A DNA stretch of 25,117 nt, taken from contig JAUXNR010000113.1 of the NCBI GenBank assembly GCA_030682755.1, positions 1-25,117 on the forward strand, read 5' to 3'. Under the pieces are notes generated by a model. It was not told the origin of the DNA, searched no databases, and worked only from the letters and a program-made list of their open reading frames with translations. The translations under genes and the position numbers were made by a program. The stretch comes from Flavobacterium sp. GTDB taxonomy: Bacteria > Bacteroidota > Bacteroidia > Flavobacteriales > Flavobacteriaceae. This document shows, piece after piece, positions 15,870-23,727 of this stretch. The number at the start of each line of letters is the position of its first letter. Position 1 is the first letter of the stretch.

Positions 15870-17258
15870 CTAGTAATTTAATTGTCTTCTAATCTCGTCA
15901 ATTTTATTATCTCTGTAAAAAATATTCATGGTTTCAAACGGAATTATTTTCATTTTATCGCTCACAATATGAACGCATGATTTTTTGACTGCTCGAACAT
16001 CAAAATCATACGGATCCATGAAATTCATTATCAAAACTCTGAATAAATTACTGTAACTCAAATTATCCGCTTGAACTCTAGGCAAACAACACATCAATTC
16101 GCCAAACGTTTCCTCAGCACAATCTACCGAAACTCCTGTACTGAAAAGATTCAACATGTGTGTCTTTAATTTTTCATCATGCTCAAAAACAATGGTATTC
16201 TTTGAATTATTCAACAAATCTTCTGGGTTTATTAAATGCGTCATCGGAAAAACTTCTCCATCCACTTTTAGAGCATAAGCCATGCAAAGTGCATCCGGAT
16301 TACAAGGAACCGGAATTAAATCTTGTGGCGTAAAAAGCGGATATTGCTCATATATTTTTCGTCGCACTTCAGTTAATGTAATTCTTCCTTCTCCATCGTT
16401 ATAATTTTGATTTCTCCCGGCTACTTGCGTCGGTTGAAAAGTAACTCCTCGAACACATTTTTGTTGCAAAGCATACTCAAGAATTTCACCAATTTCATCA
16501 TCGTTTACACCTTTTTGTAACGTGATAACCAACGTTGTTGAGACATTATATTTGTTTAAATATTCTATTGCTTTTTTTCGGGTTTCGGTTAAATCTTCAC
16601 CTCGTAACTTTTCTAATACTTCGGGTTTGAAACTATCAAACTGAAGGTATAACTCAAAATCAGGCATGTATTCTGCTAATTTCTGAACAAATTTTTCATC
16701 TTTAGCAATCCGAATTCCGTTAGTATTAACCATCAAATGTTTGATTGGTTTTGTTTTAGCAATATCTAAAATTTTAAAAAAATCAGGATGAACAGTGGGT
16801 TCACCTCCTGAAATTTGAACCACATCAGGTTCTCCTTCATTCGCTACTATCACATCAAACATTTTTTCAATTTCTTCTAAAGTGCGATGACGACCATAAT
16901 TTGGTCCTGAACTCGCATAGCAAGTCGGACAAGTTAAATTGCATCGATCCGTCACTTCAACTATTGACAAACACGAATGTTGTTCATGATCTGTGCATAA
17001 ACCACAATCATACGGACAACCATAATGCACTTTTGTGTTGAATTTCAATGGCATTTCCGATTTTTTATTATAATTTCGAATTTGCTTGTAATACTCCATA
17101 TCATCCGCAATCATCACCTTTGAATCGCCATGCGTTTTACAATGTTTTAGCATAAAAACCTGATTATCTTGAAATACAATTTTGGCATCAATCGTATGCA
17201 AGCACTCCGGACACAAACTTTTGGTGTAATCGTAATAAATATAATCTCTGGTTTTCAT
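15870..17258 (-). CDS. Multi-cluster radical SAM enzyme, resembling the tetraether lipid synthase (Tes/MJ0619) type
   Basis: A 462-residue radical SAM protein. The SAM cluster is CNLTCPTC (Cys106, 110, 113, CX3CX2C), followed by ISGGEPT near 150. The N-terminal 100 residues are rich in further cysteines: CPEC (16, 19), HCKTHG (Cys40), CPYDCGLC (81, 85, 88) and Cys96. The C-terminal part adds CNPDALC, VDCAEETFGELMCC and KKSCVHIV. This arrangement, with LCPECLHTIDA and YGCPYDCGLC, resembles archaeal Tes/MJ0619, which joins lipid tails and carries several Fe-S clusters plus a rubredoxin-like iron. That functional link is an inference from motifs; bacterial homologues have mostly unknown substrates. 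Its ATG overlaps the Lgt-like stop (ATGA), so the two are translationally coupled. Confidence 0.85.
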   Translation of the reverse strand: MKTRDYIYYDYTKSLCPECLHTIDAKIVFQDNQVFMLKHCKTHGDSKVMIADDMEYYKQIRNYNKKSEMPLKFNTKVHYGCPYDCGLCTDHEQHSCLSIVEVTDRCNLTCPTCYASSGPNYGRHRTLEEIEKMFDVIVANEGEPDVVQISGGEPTVHPDFFKILDIAKTKPIKHLMVNTNGIRIAKDEKFVQKLAEYMPDFELYLQFDSFKPEVLEKLRGEDLTETRKKAIEYLNKYNVSTTLVITLQKGVNDDEIGEILEYALQQKCVRGVTFQPTQVAGRNQNYNDGEGRITLTEVRRKIYEQYPLFTPQDLIPVPCNPDALCMAYALKVDGEVFPMTHLINPEDLLNNSKNTIVFEHDEKLKTHMLNLFSTGVSVDCAEETFGELMCCLPRVQADNLSYSNLFRVLIMNFMDPYDFDVRAVKKSCVHIVSDKMKIIPFETMNIFYRDNKIDEIRRQLNY

Positions 17259-17992
17259 TGACGTATTTTCTTAAAAATTCTTGCTAAAAAAGTAGCATAG
17301 TACACAAATATAAATAATGCAGACCAATGAATGGCACTCAAACCCAAAAACAATGATTCAAAGGGTTTTAAAAATTCAACTAAAAATCGGTATAAAAAAT
17401 AGAACACCATAAACAGTTTAAATCGGTCACCATTTATTAATTCTACTTTTTTAATCTTCCAAAAAAAGAATAATAGAATTAACATAAATAGCATTTCATA
17501 CAAGGCTGTTGGATGTCTTTTTAATCCATCGCCTAAATCCATTCCTAAGAAAAAATTAGTTTCAATCCCGTGTGTTGGTTCTGTAATCCCGGAAAAAAAA
17601 CAACCAATTCTTCCAATAAAAACGGCAACTATAATTGGAATTACATACAAATCACCGGAAGAAGTTTTCTCACCAAGTATTTTCTTAATTAATTCAACTC
17701 CGAATAATCCGCCAAAAAAACCACCTGCTACGGTTTTATTTTGATAAAAAGTGAGCCAAGTCATTTCAAAAAGTTGCGAAGGCGTTTCTAATGCGGCTAT
17801 AATCCGAGAACCTAACAAAGCCCCAAGCATGGCACCTACTAAAATCCAGAGTCTATTGACGTTTGAAATGGAATCAATGGTACGCTTTTTCAAATAATAG
17901 TACAATCGAACTCCCACAAAAAAAGCCAATACTTCAAAAAAGTAATGTACGGGTTCAACGGATTCAAATCCAAAAGTGACTGGAAATTTCAT
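17255..17992 (-). CDS. Prolipoprotein diacylglyceryl transferase (Lgt)-like membrane protein, atypical active site
   Basis: A 245-residue protein with about 7 hydrophobic helices and the Lgt framework: GGLFGV (94-99), GRIGCFFSG (127-135), RHPTALYE (159-166), YRFLVEFLKP and GLSAIHW. Against E. coli Lgt, the invariant Arg143 is kept (Arg128), but His103 of the HGGL motif is Phe93 and Asn146 of GRLGN is Cys131. It is therefore probably not the cell's housekeeping Lgt but a paralogue with another lipid-related role, or an altered acceptor. It lies between an exported NTF2-like gene (2-base gap) and the radical SAM gene (4-base overlap), so partnership with the radical SAM enzyme is likely. Substrate not known. 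Confidence 0.8.
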   Translation of the reverse strand: MKFPVTFGFESVEPVHYFFEVLAFFVGVRLYYYLKKRTIDSISNVNRLWILVGAMLGALLGSRIIAALETPSQLFEMTWLTFYQNKTVAGGFFGGLFGVELIKKILGEKTSSGDLYVIPIIVAVFIGRIGCFFSGITEPTHGIETNFFLGMDLGDGLKRHPTALYEMLFMLILLFFFWKIKKVELINGDRFKLFMVFYFLYRFLVEFLKPFESLFLGLSAIHWSALFIFVYYATFLARIFKKIRQ

Positions 17993-17994
17993 CG

Positions 17995-18429
17995 TTACTT
18001 TCGCCTCGTATCAATAATATACACCACTTTCCAAACATCATTTTCTTTAAACAATTGAAAAGAATTTACCCCGGAATGGCTTAATTTATCATTCACATAA
18101 AATTCATAAGGTGTCCAAGCATGTGCCATTGCACCATCAATTTGAACTTTGTAGCTTAGAATTTTTTCTTCAAATTTCATAGATAATGGAATTGTGGCAA
18201 TGGATTTATAGAAATTTGAAGCTTTTTCAACAGAAAATTTACTTCCTTTTTCCGATTCAGAAATGGAATGTAAAACCAAATTTTCTGAACAAACCGTTTT
18301 CATTTTTGTGGAATCCCGTTGGTGAAAACCTTCAAAAAAGAGTTTTATAGTGGCTTCAATTTCATGATTTTGAGCTTGAATTGTTGTAGTTGAAAAACAG
18401 ACCATCAACAGTAAAAAATATTTAATCAT
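17995..18429 (-). CDS. Exported NTF2/SnoaL-like protein
   Basis: A 144-residue protein with a Sec signal peptide (MIKYFLLLMVCFSTTTIQAQ, cleavage after about residue 20) and a single NTF2-like cone fold. It has the opening helix HEIEATIKLFFEGFHQRDST, a middle SENLVLHSI strand, the AHAWTPYEFYVNDK strand pair and the final SFQLFKENDVWKVVYIIDT, which are typical of the SnoaL/DUF4440-like group. Such domains bind small molecules or act as enzymes; nothing here fixes the ligand. It is the first gene of the five-gene unit with the Lgt-like and radical SAM genes. A -7 box TATATTTG lies about 55 bases upstream. Confidence 0.85.
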   Translation of the reverse strand: MIKYFLLLMVCFSTTTIQAQNHEIEATIKLFFEGFHQRDSTKMKTVCSENLVLHSISESEKGSKFSVEKASNFYKSIATIPLSMKFEEKILSYKVQIDGAMAHAWTPYEFYVNDKLSHSGVNSFQLFKENDVWKVVYIIDTRRK

Positions 18430-18483
18430 TGCTTTTACTTTTTATATTGGTTTCAATTCATAACTTTATGTTACAATTTAATT

Positions 18484-18491
18484 CAAATATA
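18484..18491 (-). promoter_or_regulatory. Possible -7 box for the NTF2/Lgt-like/radical SAM operon
   Basis: TATATTTG on the minus strand fits TAnnTTTG, with a predicted leader of about 48 bases. No TTG stands at the usual -33 distance. It lies in the 91-bp gap divergent from panB, for which I saw no good box. Confidence 0.4.
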
Positions 18492-18520
18492 GTATTTTTA
18501 CATCTCTAAATATAAGTAGT

Positions 18521-19339
18521 ATGTCAACAGCCAAAAAAGATTACAAACGAATTACAACCAAATCCTTATTTGACATGAAAGCCAACGGAGAAAAAATTTC
18601 CATGCTTACGGCCTATGATTTTACCATGGCAAAAATTGTTGATGCTTCCGGTGTTGATGTCATTTTAGTGGGTGATTCTGCCAGTAATGTAATGGCCGGA
18701 CATGAAACTACTTTACCCATAACGCTAGATCAAATGATTTATCACGCAAGTGGCGTTGTCCGAGCTTGTGAACGTGCTTTGGTTGTAGTAGATTTACCTT
18801 TCGGAACGTATCAATCCGATCCAAAAGAAGCGTTGCGTTCCTCCATCAGAATTATGAAAGAAAGTGGCGGACATGCCGTAAAATTAGAAGGTGGTAGTGA
18901 AATTAAAGATTCGATAAAAAAAATATTAAATGCCGGAATTCCTGTTATGGGACATTTGGGTTTAACACCGCAATCCATTTATAAATTCGGAACCTATACC
19001 GTTCGTGCCAAAGAAGAAGCCGAAGCCGAGAAATTAATTGAAGATGCTAAATTATTAGAACGAATAGGTTGTTTTGCTTTGGTATTAGAAAAAATACCGG
19101 CCAAATTAGCCCAAAAAGTAGCAGAAAGTATTTCGATTCCCGTAATTGGAATTGGTGCTGGAAGCGGCGTGGATGGTCAAGTATTAGTTTTACATGACAT
19201 GATTGGAATGACACACGAATTTAGTCCACGATTCTTGCGACGATACATGAATTTATACGAAGACATGACGAAAGCCATCGGGCAATATGTTACGGATGTA
19301 AAAGCAGTAGATTTTCCGAATGCGAATGAACAGTATTAA
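18521..19339 (+). CDS. panB: PanB, 3-methyl-2-oxobutanoate hydroxymethyltransferase
   Basis: Transfers a hydroxymethyl group from methylene-tetrahydrofolate to alpha-ketoisovalerate, the first step of pantothenate synthesis, which leads to the CoaBC step encoded at the left of the window. It is 272 residues, a normal length. Visible motifs are [14 protein letters not shown] (26-39), [20 protein letters not shown] with the metal-binding Asp, [32 protein letters not shown] and [22 protein letters not shown]. It is a cytoplasmic TIM barrel needing Mg2+. The ATG at 18521 follows a 91-bp gap divergent from the NTF2-like gene. The RluA-type gene follows after a short spacer with three repeats. Confidence 0.97.
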   Translation: MSTAKKDYKRITTKSLFDMKANGEKISMLTAYDFTMAKIVDASGVDVILVGDSASNVMAGHETTLPITLDQMIYHASGVVRACERALVVVDLPFGTYQSDPKEALRSSIRIMKESGGHAVKLEGGSEIKDSIKKILNAGIPVMGHLGLTPQSIYKFGTYTVRAKEEAEAEKLIEDAKLLERIGCFALVLEKIPAKLAQKVAESISIPVIGIGAGSGVDGQVLVLHDMIGMTHEFSPRFLRRYMNLYEDMTKAIGQYVTDVKAVDFPNANEQY

Positions 19340-19340
19340 T

Positions 19341-19364
19341 GTGTCAATAAGTCAATGAGTCAAC
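19341..19364 (+). repeat. Three tandem 8-bp units (nnGTCAAY) between panB and the RluA-type gene
   Basis: GTGTCAAT, AAGTCAAT and GAGTCAAC stand head to tail between the panB stop and the next start. Each contains GTCAA at an 8-base period. No inverted partner is seen. It may be a small simple repeat rather than a binding site. Confidence 0.6.
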
Positions 19365-19370
19365 TTGAAA

Positions 19371-20060
19371 ATGAAAATAGTTTCTACAAAGGATAATTTG
19401 CAAATTCTTCATGAAGATAATCATCTGATTGTAGTAAACAAAAGAGTTGGTGATATTGCACAAGGTGACACTTCCGGCGACAAACCGCTCCCGGACATTG
19501 TTAAAGAATACCTCAAAGAGAAATACAACAAACCCGGCGAAGTTTTTTTAGGTGTTGTGCATCGGCTTGACAGACCAACGAGCGGCATTGTAGTATTTGC
19601 CAAAACAAGCAAAGCTTTAACTCGAATGAATGAGTTATTCAGCTCACGCGAAACGCAAAAAACGTATTGGGCTGTGGTGAAAAACAAACCGCCAAAAGAA
19701 GAAGACACCTTGGTTCATTTTATCAAAAGAAACCAACAAAACAACACTTCTAAGGCTCATAGTAAAGAAGTTCCGGAGAGCAAAAAAGCGAGTTTAGACT
19801 ATAAAATAATTGCAACTTTAAAAACCTATTATGTTCTGGAAGTTGCTTTACATACCGGAAGGCATCATCAAATCAGAGCACAATTACAGGCCATTGGTTG
19901 TCCTATTAAAGGCGATTTAAAATATGGATTTGACAGAAGCAACCCCGATGGTGGTATTCATTTACATGCCAGATATTTAGCATTCATACATCCTGTTTCT
20001 AAAGAAAAGATCAATTTAATTGCACCACTACCCGATGATGTAATTTGGAATTCTATTTAA
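19371..20060 (+). CDS. RluA-family RNA pseudouridine synthase (no S4 domain)
   Basis: Converts selected uridines in rRNA or tRNA to pseudouridine. The frame opens with a TTG at 19365, but the ATG at 19371 is preferred, giving 229 residues. The catalytic aspartate lies in VVHRLDRPTSGIVVFAKT (about 61-78), the RluA signature. LHTGRHHQIRAQLQAIGCPI and HLHARYLAFIHP are the later family motifs. There is no N-terminal S4 domain, so it is a compact form; the target base cannot be told from the sequence. It follows panB after 31 bases and may be cotranscribed, although the functions are unrelated. Confidence 0.93.
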   Translation: MKIVSTKDNLQILHEDNHLIVVNKRVGDIAQGDTSGDKPLPDIVKEYLKEKYNKPGEVFLGVVHRLDRPTSGIVVFAKTSKALTRMNELFSSRETQKTYWAVVKNKPPKEEDTLVHFIKRNQQNNTSKAHSKEVPESKKASLDYKIIATLKTYYVLEVALHTGRHHQIRAQLQAIGCPIKGDLKYGFDRSNPDGGIHLHARYLAFIHPVSKEKINLIAPLPDDVIWNSI

Positions 20061-20095
20061 AAACTAAAATCACCTATTTCTCGTTTATATATTTA

Positions 20096-20103
20096 TATAT
20101 TTG
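20096..20103 (+). promoter_or_regulatory. Possible -7 box for the DUF5723-like gene
   Basis: TATATTTG fits TAnnTTTG and lies about 36 bases before the start at 20140. No TTG is found at the expected -33 distance. Confidence 0.4.
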
Positions 20104-20139
20104 AAGTAAAAACCATTTCACTTATTACTTAAAAACTCA

Positions 20140-21498
20140 ATGATTATGAAAAAAGTAATTTTTCTATTCTTACTACTCAGCTCCACTGTTTTTTTTGCTC
20201 AAGACCATTTTTCAGGAATTAGTACTTCCAAACGAATTGGTGTATTGAATGGAACAATCAATCCGGCAGAATTGGCAAATCTTAGTTCAAAAGTTGAAGT
20301 ACATGTTTTTGCATTAAGCACAACAGTTGCCAACAATAAAATTGGTTTTAGTGATTTAACAGGTGACACCAATCTTGAAGAACTTATTTTTATGGGTTCT
20401 GAACCGGCAAACCTTCGTCTTGATGTTGAAATACTTGGCCCAAGTGTTGCTTTTAGCTATAAAAACTGGGGATTTGCTATAACTTCAAAAGCCTATGGGA
20501 AATTAAACCTAGTAGATATTGACGTAAATATTGGAGATGCCATCAGCAACGGCGGATTAAATTCTTTGTTAAATTCAACCACTTTAAACGGAAATTACAA
20601 CCAACGATTAAACGGAACTACTTATGGTGAAATCGGTTTTTCGGCCGCAAGAAATCTTTGGGAAACAGAAAATTACAAATTAAATGGTGGTGCCACTATC
20701 AAATTATTATTCCCGGGTTCTTATGCCAATTTTGGTGCTGATAAAATGAACGGAACCATTACAACAGTTGCAGGTAGTTCATTTCTTTCTAATACCAATG
20801 CTAATTTAAACATTGCTTATTCCGGTAATTTAGGAAACAGTTTCACTGATTTTGATAATTATTCTGAATCTGTTTTTGGCGGATTAAATGGAATTGGTGC
20901 TGATTTTGGTGCTAATTTTTTAATCAAAGATGCTGATCCTGATAAAGGATATAAATTCAATTCCGGTTTGTCAGTAAGAAATATTGGAAGCATGACATTT
21001 AAAGATGATAACAATTCTTCTACAAACTATTCCCTAGTTATTCAAGGAAATGAAAGTTTAGATTTAAGTCAATTTAATGGTGTTGACAGTTTGCAAGAAG
21101 TGGAGCAAATTTTATTGGACAGCGGATTTTTAACCGCTACTTCTTCCAATAGAGATTTTAAAACAAAATTACCAACCGTTTTAAACGCTTATGCAGATTT
21201 AAGAGTAATTCCAACTTTATATGTTTCTCTTTTTTTACAACAAAAATTAAACAATGACAGCTCAAATGATCAAATTACAACCCAAAATACATTTACGGTT
21301 ACACCACGATTTTCGTTAAAACATTTTGAAGTATTTTCACCTTGGACTCAAAATGAAATTTCAGGTTTTAATGGCGGAATTGGTTTCAGAGCCGGCGGCT
21401 TTTTCATAGGTTCAGGCTCAGTGATTACCACACTTATAAACGATAGTAAACACGCTGATTTTTATTTTGGATTTCGTTTTGGAATTGGTAAAAGTTAA
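20140..21498 (+). CDS. DUF5723-like outer membrane/surface protein
   Basis: A 452-residue exported protein that I recognise as the Bacteroidetes DUF5723 type. It has a Sec signal peptide (MKKVIFLFLLLSSTVFFAQ; the ATG at 20146 may be the true start) followed by a Gly/Asn/aromatic-rich body with alternating hydrophobic strands. Examples are SVAFSYKNWGFAITSKAYG, YGEIGFSAARNL, GGATIKLLFPGSY and the final strand DFYFGFRFGIG, as expected for an outer membrane beta-barrel. The family often starts its mature part with NPA, seen here as GTINPAELA near residues 39-47. No enzymatic residue stands out. Function unknown; possibly linked to gliding or envelope biology only by phylum. Confidence 0.8.
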   Translation: MIMKKVIFLFLLLSSTVFFAQDHFSGISTSKRIGVLNGTINPAELANLSSKVEVHVFALSTTVANNKIGFSDLTGDTNLEELIFMGSEPANLRLDVEILGPSVAFSYKNWGFAITSKAYGKLNLVDIDVNIGDAISNGGLNSLLNSTTLNGNYNQRLNGTTYGEIGFSAARNLWETENYKLNGGATIKLLFPGSYANFGADKMNGTITTVAGSSFLSNTNANLNIAYSGNLGNSFTDFDNYSESVFGGLNGIGADFGANFLIKDADPDKGYKFNSGLSVRNIGSMTFKDDNNSSTNYSLVIQGNESLDLSQFNGVDSLQEVEQILLDSGFLTATSSNRDFKTKLPTVLNAYADLRVIPTLYVSLFLQQKLNNDSSNDQITTQNTFTVTPRFSLKHFEVFSPWTQNEISGFNGGIGFRAGGFFIGSGSVITTLINDSKHADFYFGFRFGIGKS

Positions 21499-21516
21499 TT
21501 TTTCTCCCTATATTTG
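21485..21516 (+). promoter_or_regulatory. Flavobacterial promoter for the aldehyde dehydrogenase gene
   Basis: TTG (21485-21487), 21-base spacer, TATATTTG (21509-21516). It overlaps the last codons of the upstream gene and would start transcription about 16 bases before the ATG at 21539. Confidence 0.55.
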
Positions 21517-21538
21517 AAATCATTCAATTGAAGAGAAA

Positions 21539-22870
21539 ATGAGCTCAATTATTCCTGTTGAAAAAAGAAAATTACTTTTAAAAAAATTATTAGTTTCAAT
21601 AAAAAAACATGAAGATGATATAATTGACGCTCTCTTAAAAGATTTCAAGAAACCACCTTTCGAGACTTTTTTAACTGAAATCAATTATGTCATTTCAGAT
21701 TTGAAATATACCATTTCAAATATTGAAAAGTGGGCAAAACCAAAACGCGTTTGGCCTTCAATAATGACGTTTCCATCATCTGATTTTATTTATTCTGAAC
21801 CTTACGGAAGGGTTTTGATTATTGCACCTTGGAATTATCCGTTTCAATTGGCATTGAGCCCATTAATAGCTGCTGTCGCTGCCGGAAATACTGTGGTTTT
21901 GAAGCCCTCTGAATTGACTTTTCAAACGGCTCAAATCATTACAAAAATCATTGAAGAAGTTTTTGATGTAAAACAAGTAGTTGTAGTTCACGGAGGAGCA
22001 GAATTCACACAATCTTTACTTGAAAAAAGATGGGATTACATTTTTTTTACGGGAAGTGTTACTGTTGGAAAAATTGTGGCACAAGCTGCTGCTAAAAATT
22101 TGACTCCAACAACTTTGGAATTAGGCGGAAAAAATCCTTGTATAATTGATGAAGGAGCCAATTTAAAAGTTGCCGCCAAGAGAATCGTATGGGGGAAATT
22201 TGTCAATGCAGGACAAACCTGTATTGCTCCGGATTATATTTTAATTCAAGCCAAAGAAAAATTTGATTTTGTTGAAATTCTAAAAAAAGAAATTGAAGCA
22301 GCATATGGTGAAAATCCAGAACTTTCCCCTGATTTTGCCAGAATTATAAATTCCAAAAACAAAGAACGCTTAAAACAAATGATTGATCCTTCAAAAGTGA
22401 TTTATGGAGGAATTTCTTCAGATACTGACAATTACATAAGTCCAACCTTGATTGATGAACCTGAATTAAATAGTGCAGTCATGAAAAACGAAATTTTTGG
22501 ACCACTATTACCAATCATTTCCTATTCTAATGAACATGAACTCGTTTCAATCATTAAACAATTTGAAAAGCCATTGGCACTTTATGTCTTTTCTAACAAT
22601 ACCATTTTTGCAGAAAAAATGATTACTCAATTTTCATTTGGAGGTGGTTGTATTAATGACTGTATGGTTCATTTTGCCAATAAACGTCTACCATTTGGTG
22701 GTGTTGGTCATAGCGGCATTGGAGCTTATCATGGCAAACTTGGTTTTGATACCTTTTCACACAAAAAAGCTATCGTAAAAAAACCAAATTGGGGCGATGT
22801 TCCTATCCGATATGCACCCTATAAGAAAAAATTAAATTTTATTAAAAAAGTCATATCTTGGCTGTCCTAA
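21539..22870 (+). CDS. NAD(P)-dependent aldehyde dehydrogenase (ALDH class 3-like)
   Basis: Oxidises aldehydes to acids. It is 443 residues, slightly short at the N-terminus: the usual first dozen residues before RKLLLKKLLVSIKKHE are absent, and a stop upstream (21515-21517) leaves no room for much more. Active-site motifs are complete: IAPWNYP (95-101), FFTGS (169-173), TLELGGKNP with Glu194 as general base, the catalytic Cys228 in NAGQTCIAPDY, and the C-terminal FGGVGHSGIGAYHGKLGFDTFSH. The C-terminal tail has basic and hydrophobic residues (KKLNFIKKVISWLS), possibly a membrane anchor as in some class 3 fatty aldehyde dehydrogenases. The substrate is uncertain; long-chain aldehydes are a reasonable guess. 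It is followed 17 bases later by a membrane protein gene. Confidence 0.93.
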   Translation: MSSIIPVEKRKLLLKKLLVSIKKHEDDIIDALLKDFKKPPFETFLTEINYVISDLKYTISNIEKWAKPKRVWPSIMTFPSSDFIYSEPYGRVLIIAPWNYPFQLALSPLIAAVAAGNTVVLKPSELTFQTAQIITKIIEEVFDVKQVVVVHGGAEFTQSLLEKRWDYIFFTGSVTVGKIVAQAAAKNLTPTTLELGGKNPCIIDEGANLKVAAKRIVWGKFVNAGQTCIAPDYILIQAKEKFDFVEILKKEIEAAYGENPELSPDFARIINSKNKERLKQMIDPSKVIYGGISSDTDNYISPTLIDEPELNSAVMKNEIFGPLLPIISYSNEHELVSIIKQFEKPLALYVFSNNTIFAEKMITQFSFGGGCINDCMVHFANKRLPFGGVGHSGIGAYHGKLGFDTFSHKKAIVKKPNWGDVPIRYAPYKKKLNFIKKVISWLS

Positions 22871-22887
22871 ATTCAACCTATTAAATT

Positions 22888-23661
22888 ATGAATCAAAATA
22901 ATACCCAACTTGAAAAAATTTTAGAAAATGGCTATGAACTTGATTTTAGTTCATTATTGGAAAAAGCATTTAATAATTATAAAAAAATAGCGTTAACAGC
23001 AGGTTTATTATTCATATTGATTACAATTATTGCTGTCATCATAGGTTTTTCAATTGGTGCTATGTTTTTAAATCTTGAAGATCTTGAGTCTCTTGCGATG
23101 GAAATGGCTCCCGCAGCATTATCTCTTGAAAACTTGATTGTTTATGTTTTAGGAGTTAGTTTTATATCCGGCTTAGCAAGTCCGTTAACAGCTGGTTTTT
23201 TTAAAATTGCACATCTGGCAGAAAAAAACCAACCCTTTTCCATTTCAAATGCTTTTGATTATTACAAATCACATCACTTTTTACAGCTTTTTATCGCAAG
23301 TTTTTTGATTACATTTATCGGAATTGGCGTTAATAGCATTTTAGAATATAATTCTGTGATGTTTTATGGTGCTTTATTTACATATATCGTTAGCTTTTTT
23401 ACATTTTTGACCATCCCTTTGATAATATTTGCAGATGTAAAAGGAACAGATGCTATTCATTATAGCATTCAATTGGTTTTAAAACAACCCTTAATTTTGT
23501 TAGGATTACTAATCGTTTCAATTATTGCTAGCATGGTAGGATTAATTGGATTTTGCATAGGAATATTTTTTACTTTACCATTTTATTATTCCATGATTTA
23601 TTCTATTTATGATTCCATTTTTCTATTGGAAGATGAAACTGATGAAATAGGAAAAGATTAA
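22888..23661 (+). CDS. Multi-pass membrane protein of unknown function
   Basis: A 257-residue protein with a polar start (ELDFSSLLEKAFNNYKKIA) and about six hydrophobic segments, for example LTAGLLFILITIIAVIIGFS (36-55), LIVYVLGVSFISGLASPLTAGF, LFIASFLITFIGIGVNSI, a middle pair near 160-180, and LILLGLLIVSIIASMVGLIG with the tail FCIGIFFTLPFYYSMIYS. An acidic, glycine-rich ending follows. It has the look of flavobacterial multi-pass proteins that are sometimes mislabelled 'beta-carotene 15,15'-monooxygenase' in databases; none of the Brp/Blh histidine motifs is present, so that name should not be used here. It is probably cotranscribed with the aldehyde dehydrogenase (17-base gap). Function unknown. 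Confidence 0.75.
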   Translation: MNQNNTQLEKILENGYELDFSSLLEKAFNNYKKIALTAGLLFILITIIAVIIGFSIGAMFLNLEDLESLAMEMAPAALSLENLIVYVLGVSFISGLASPLTAGFFKIAHLAEKNQPFSISNAFDYYKSHHFLQLFIASFLITFIGIGVNSILEYNSVMFYGALFTYIVSFFTFLTIPLIIFADVKGTDAIHYSIQLVLKQPLILLGLLIVSIIASMVGLIGFCIGIFFTLPFYYSMIYSIYDSIFLLEDETDEIGKD

Positions 23662-23676
23662 CTACTCAAAAACAAC

Positions 23677-23696
23677 AAGAAATTTTTAGATTTCTT
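23677..23696 (+). terminator. Weak hairpin after the membrane protein gene
   Basis: AAGAAAT (23677-23683) and ATTTCTT (23690-23696) form a 7-bp AT-rich stem with a 6-base loop, 16 bases past the stop. There is no clear T run, so it is a poor terminator at best. Confidence 0.25.
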
Positions 23697-23727
23697 ACTT
23701 TCAAATCCTATTTCAATAGTAAACTCA

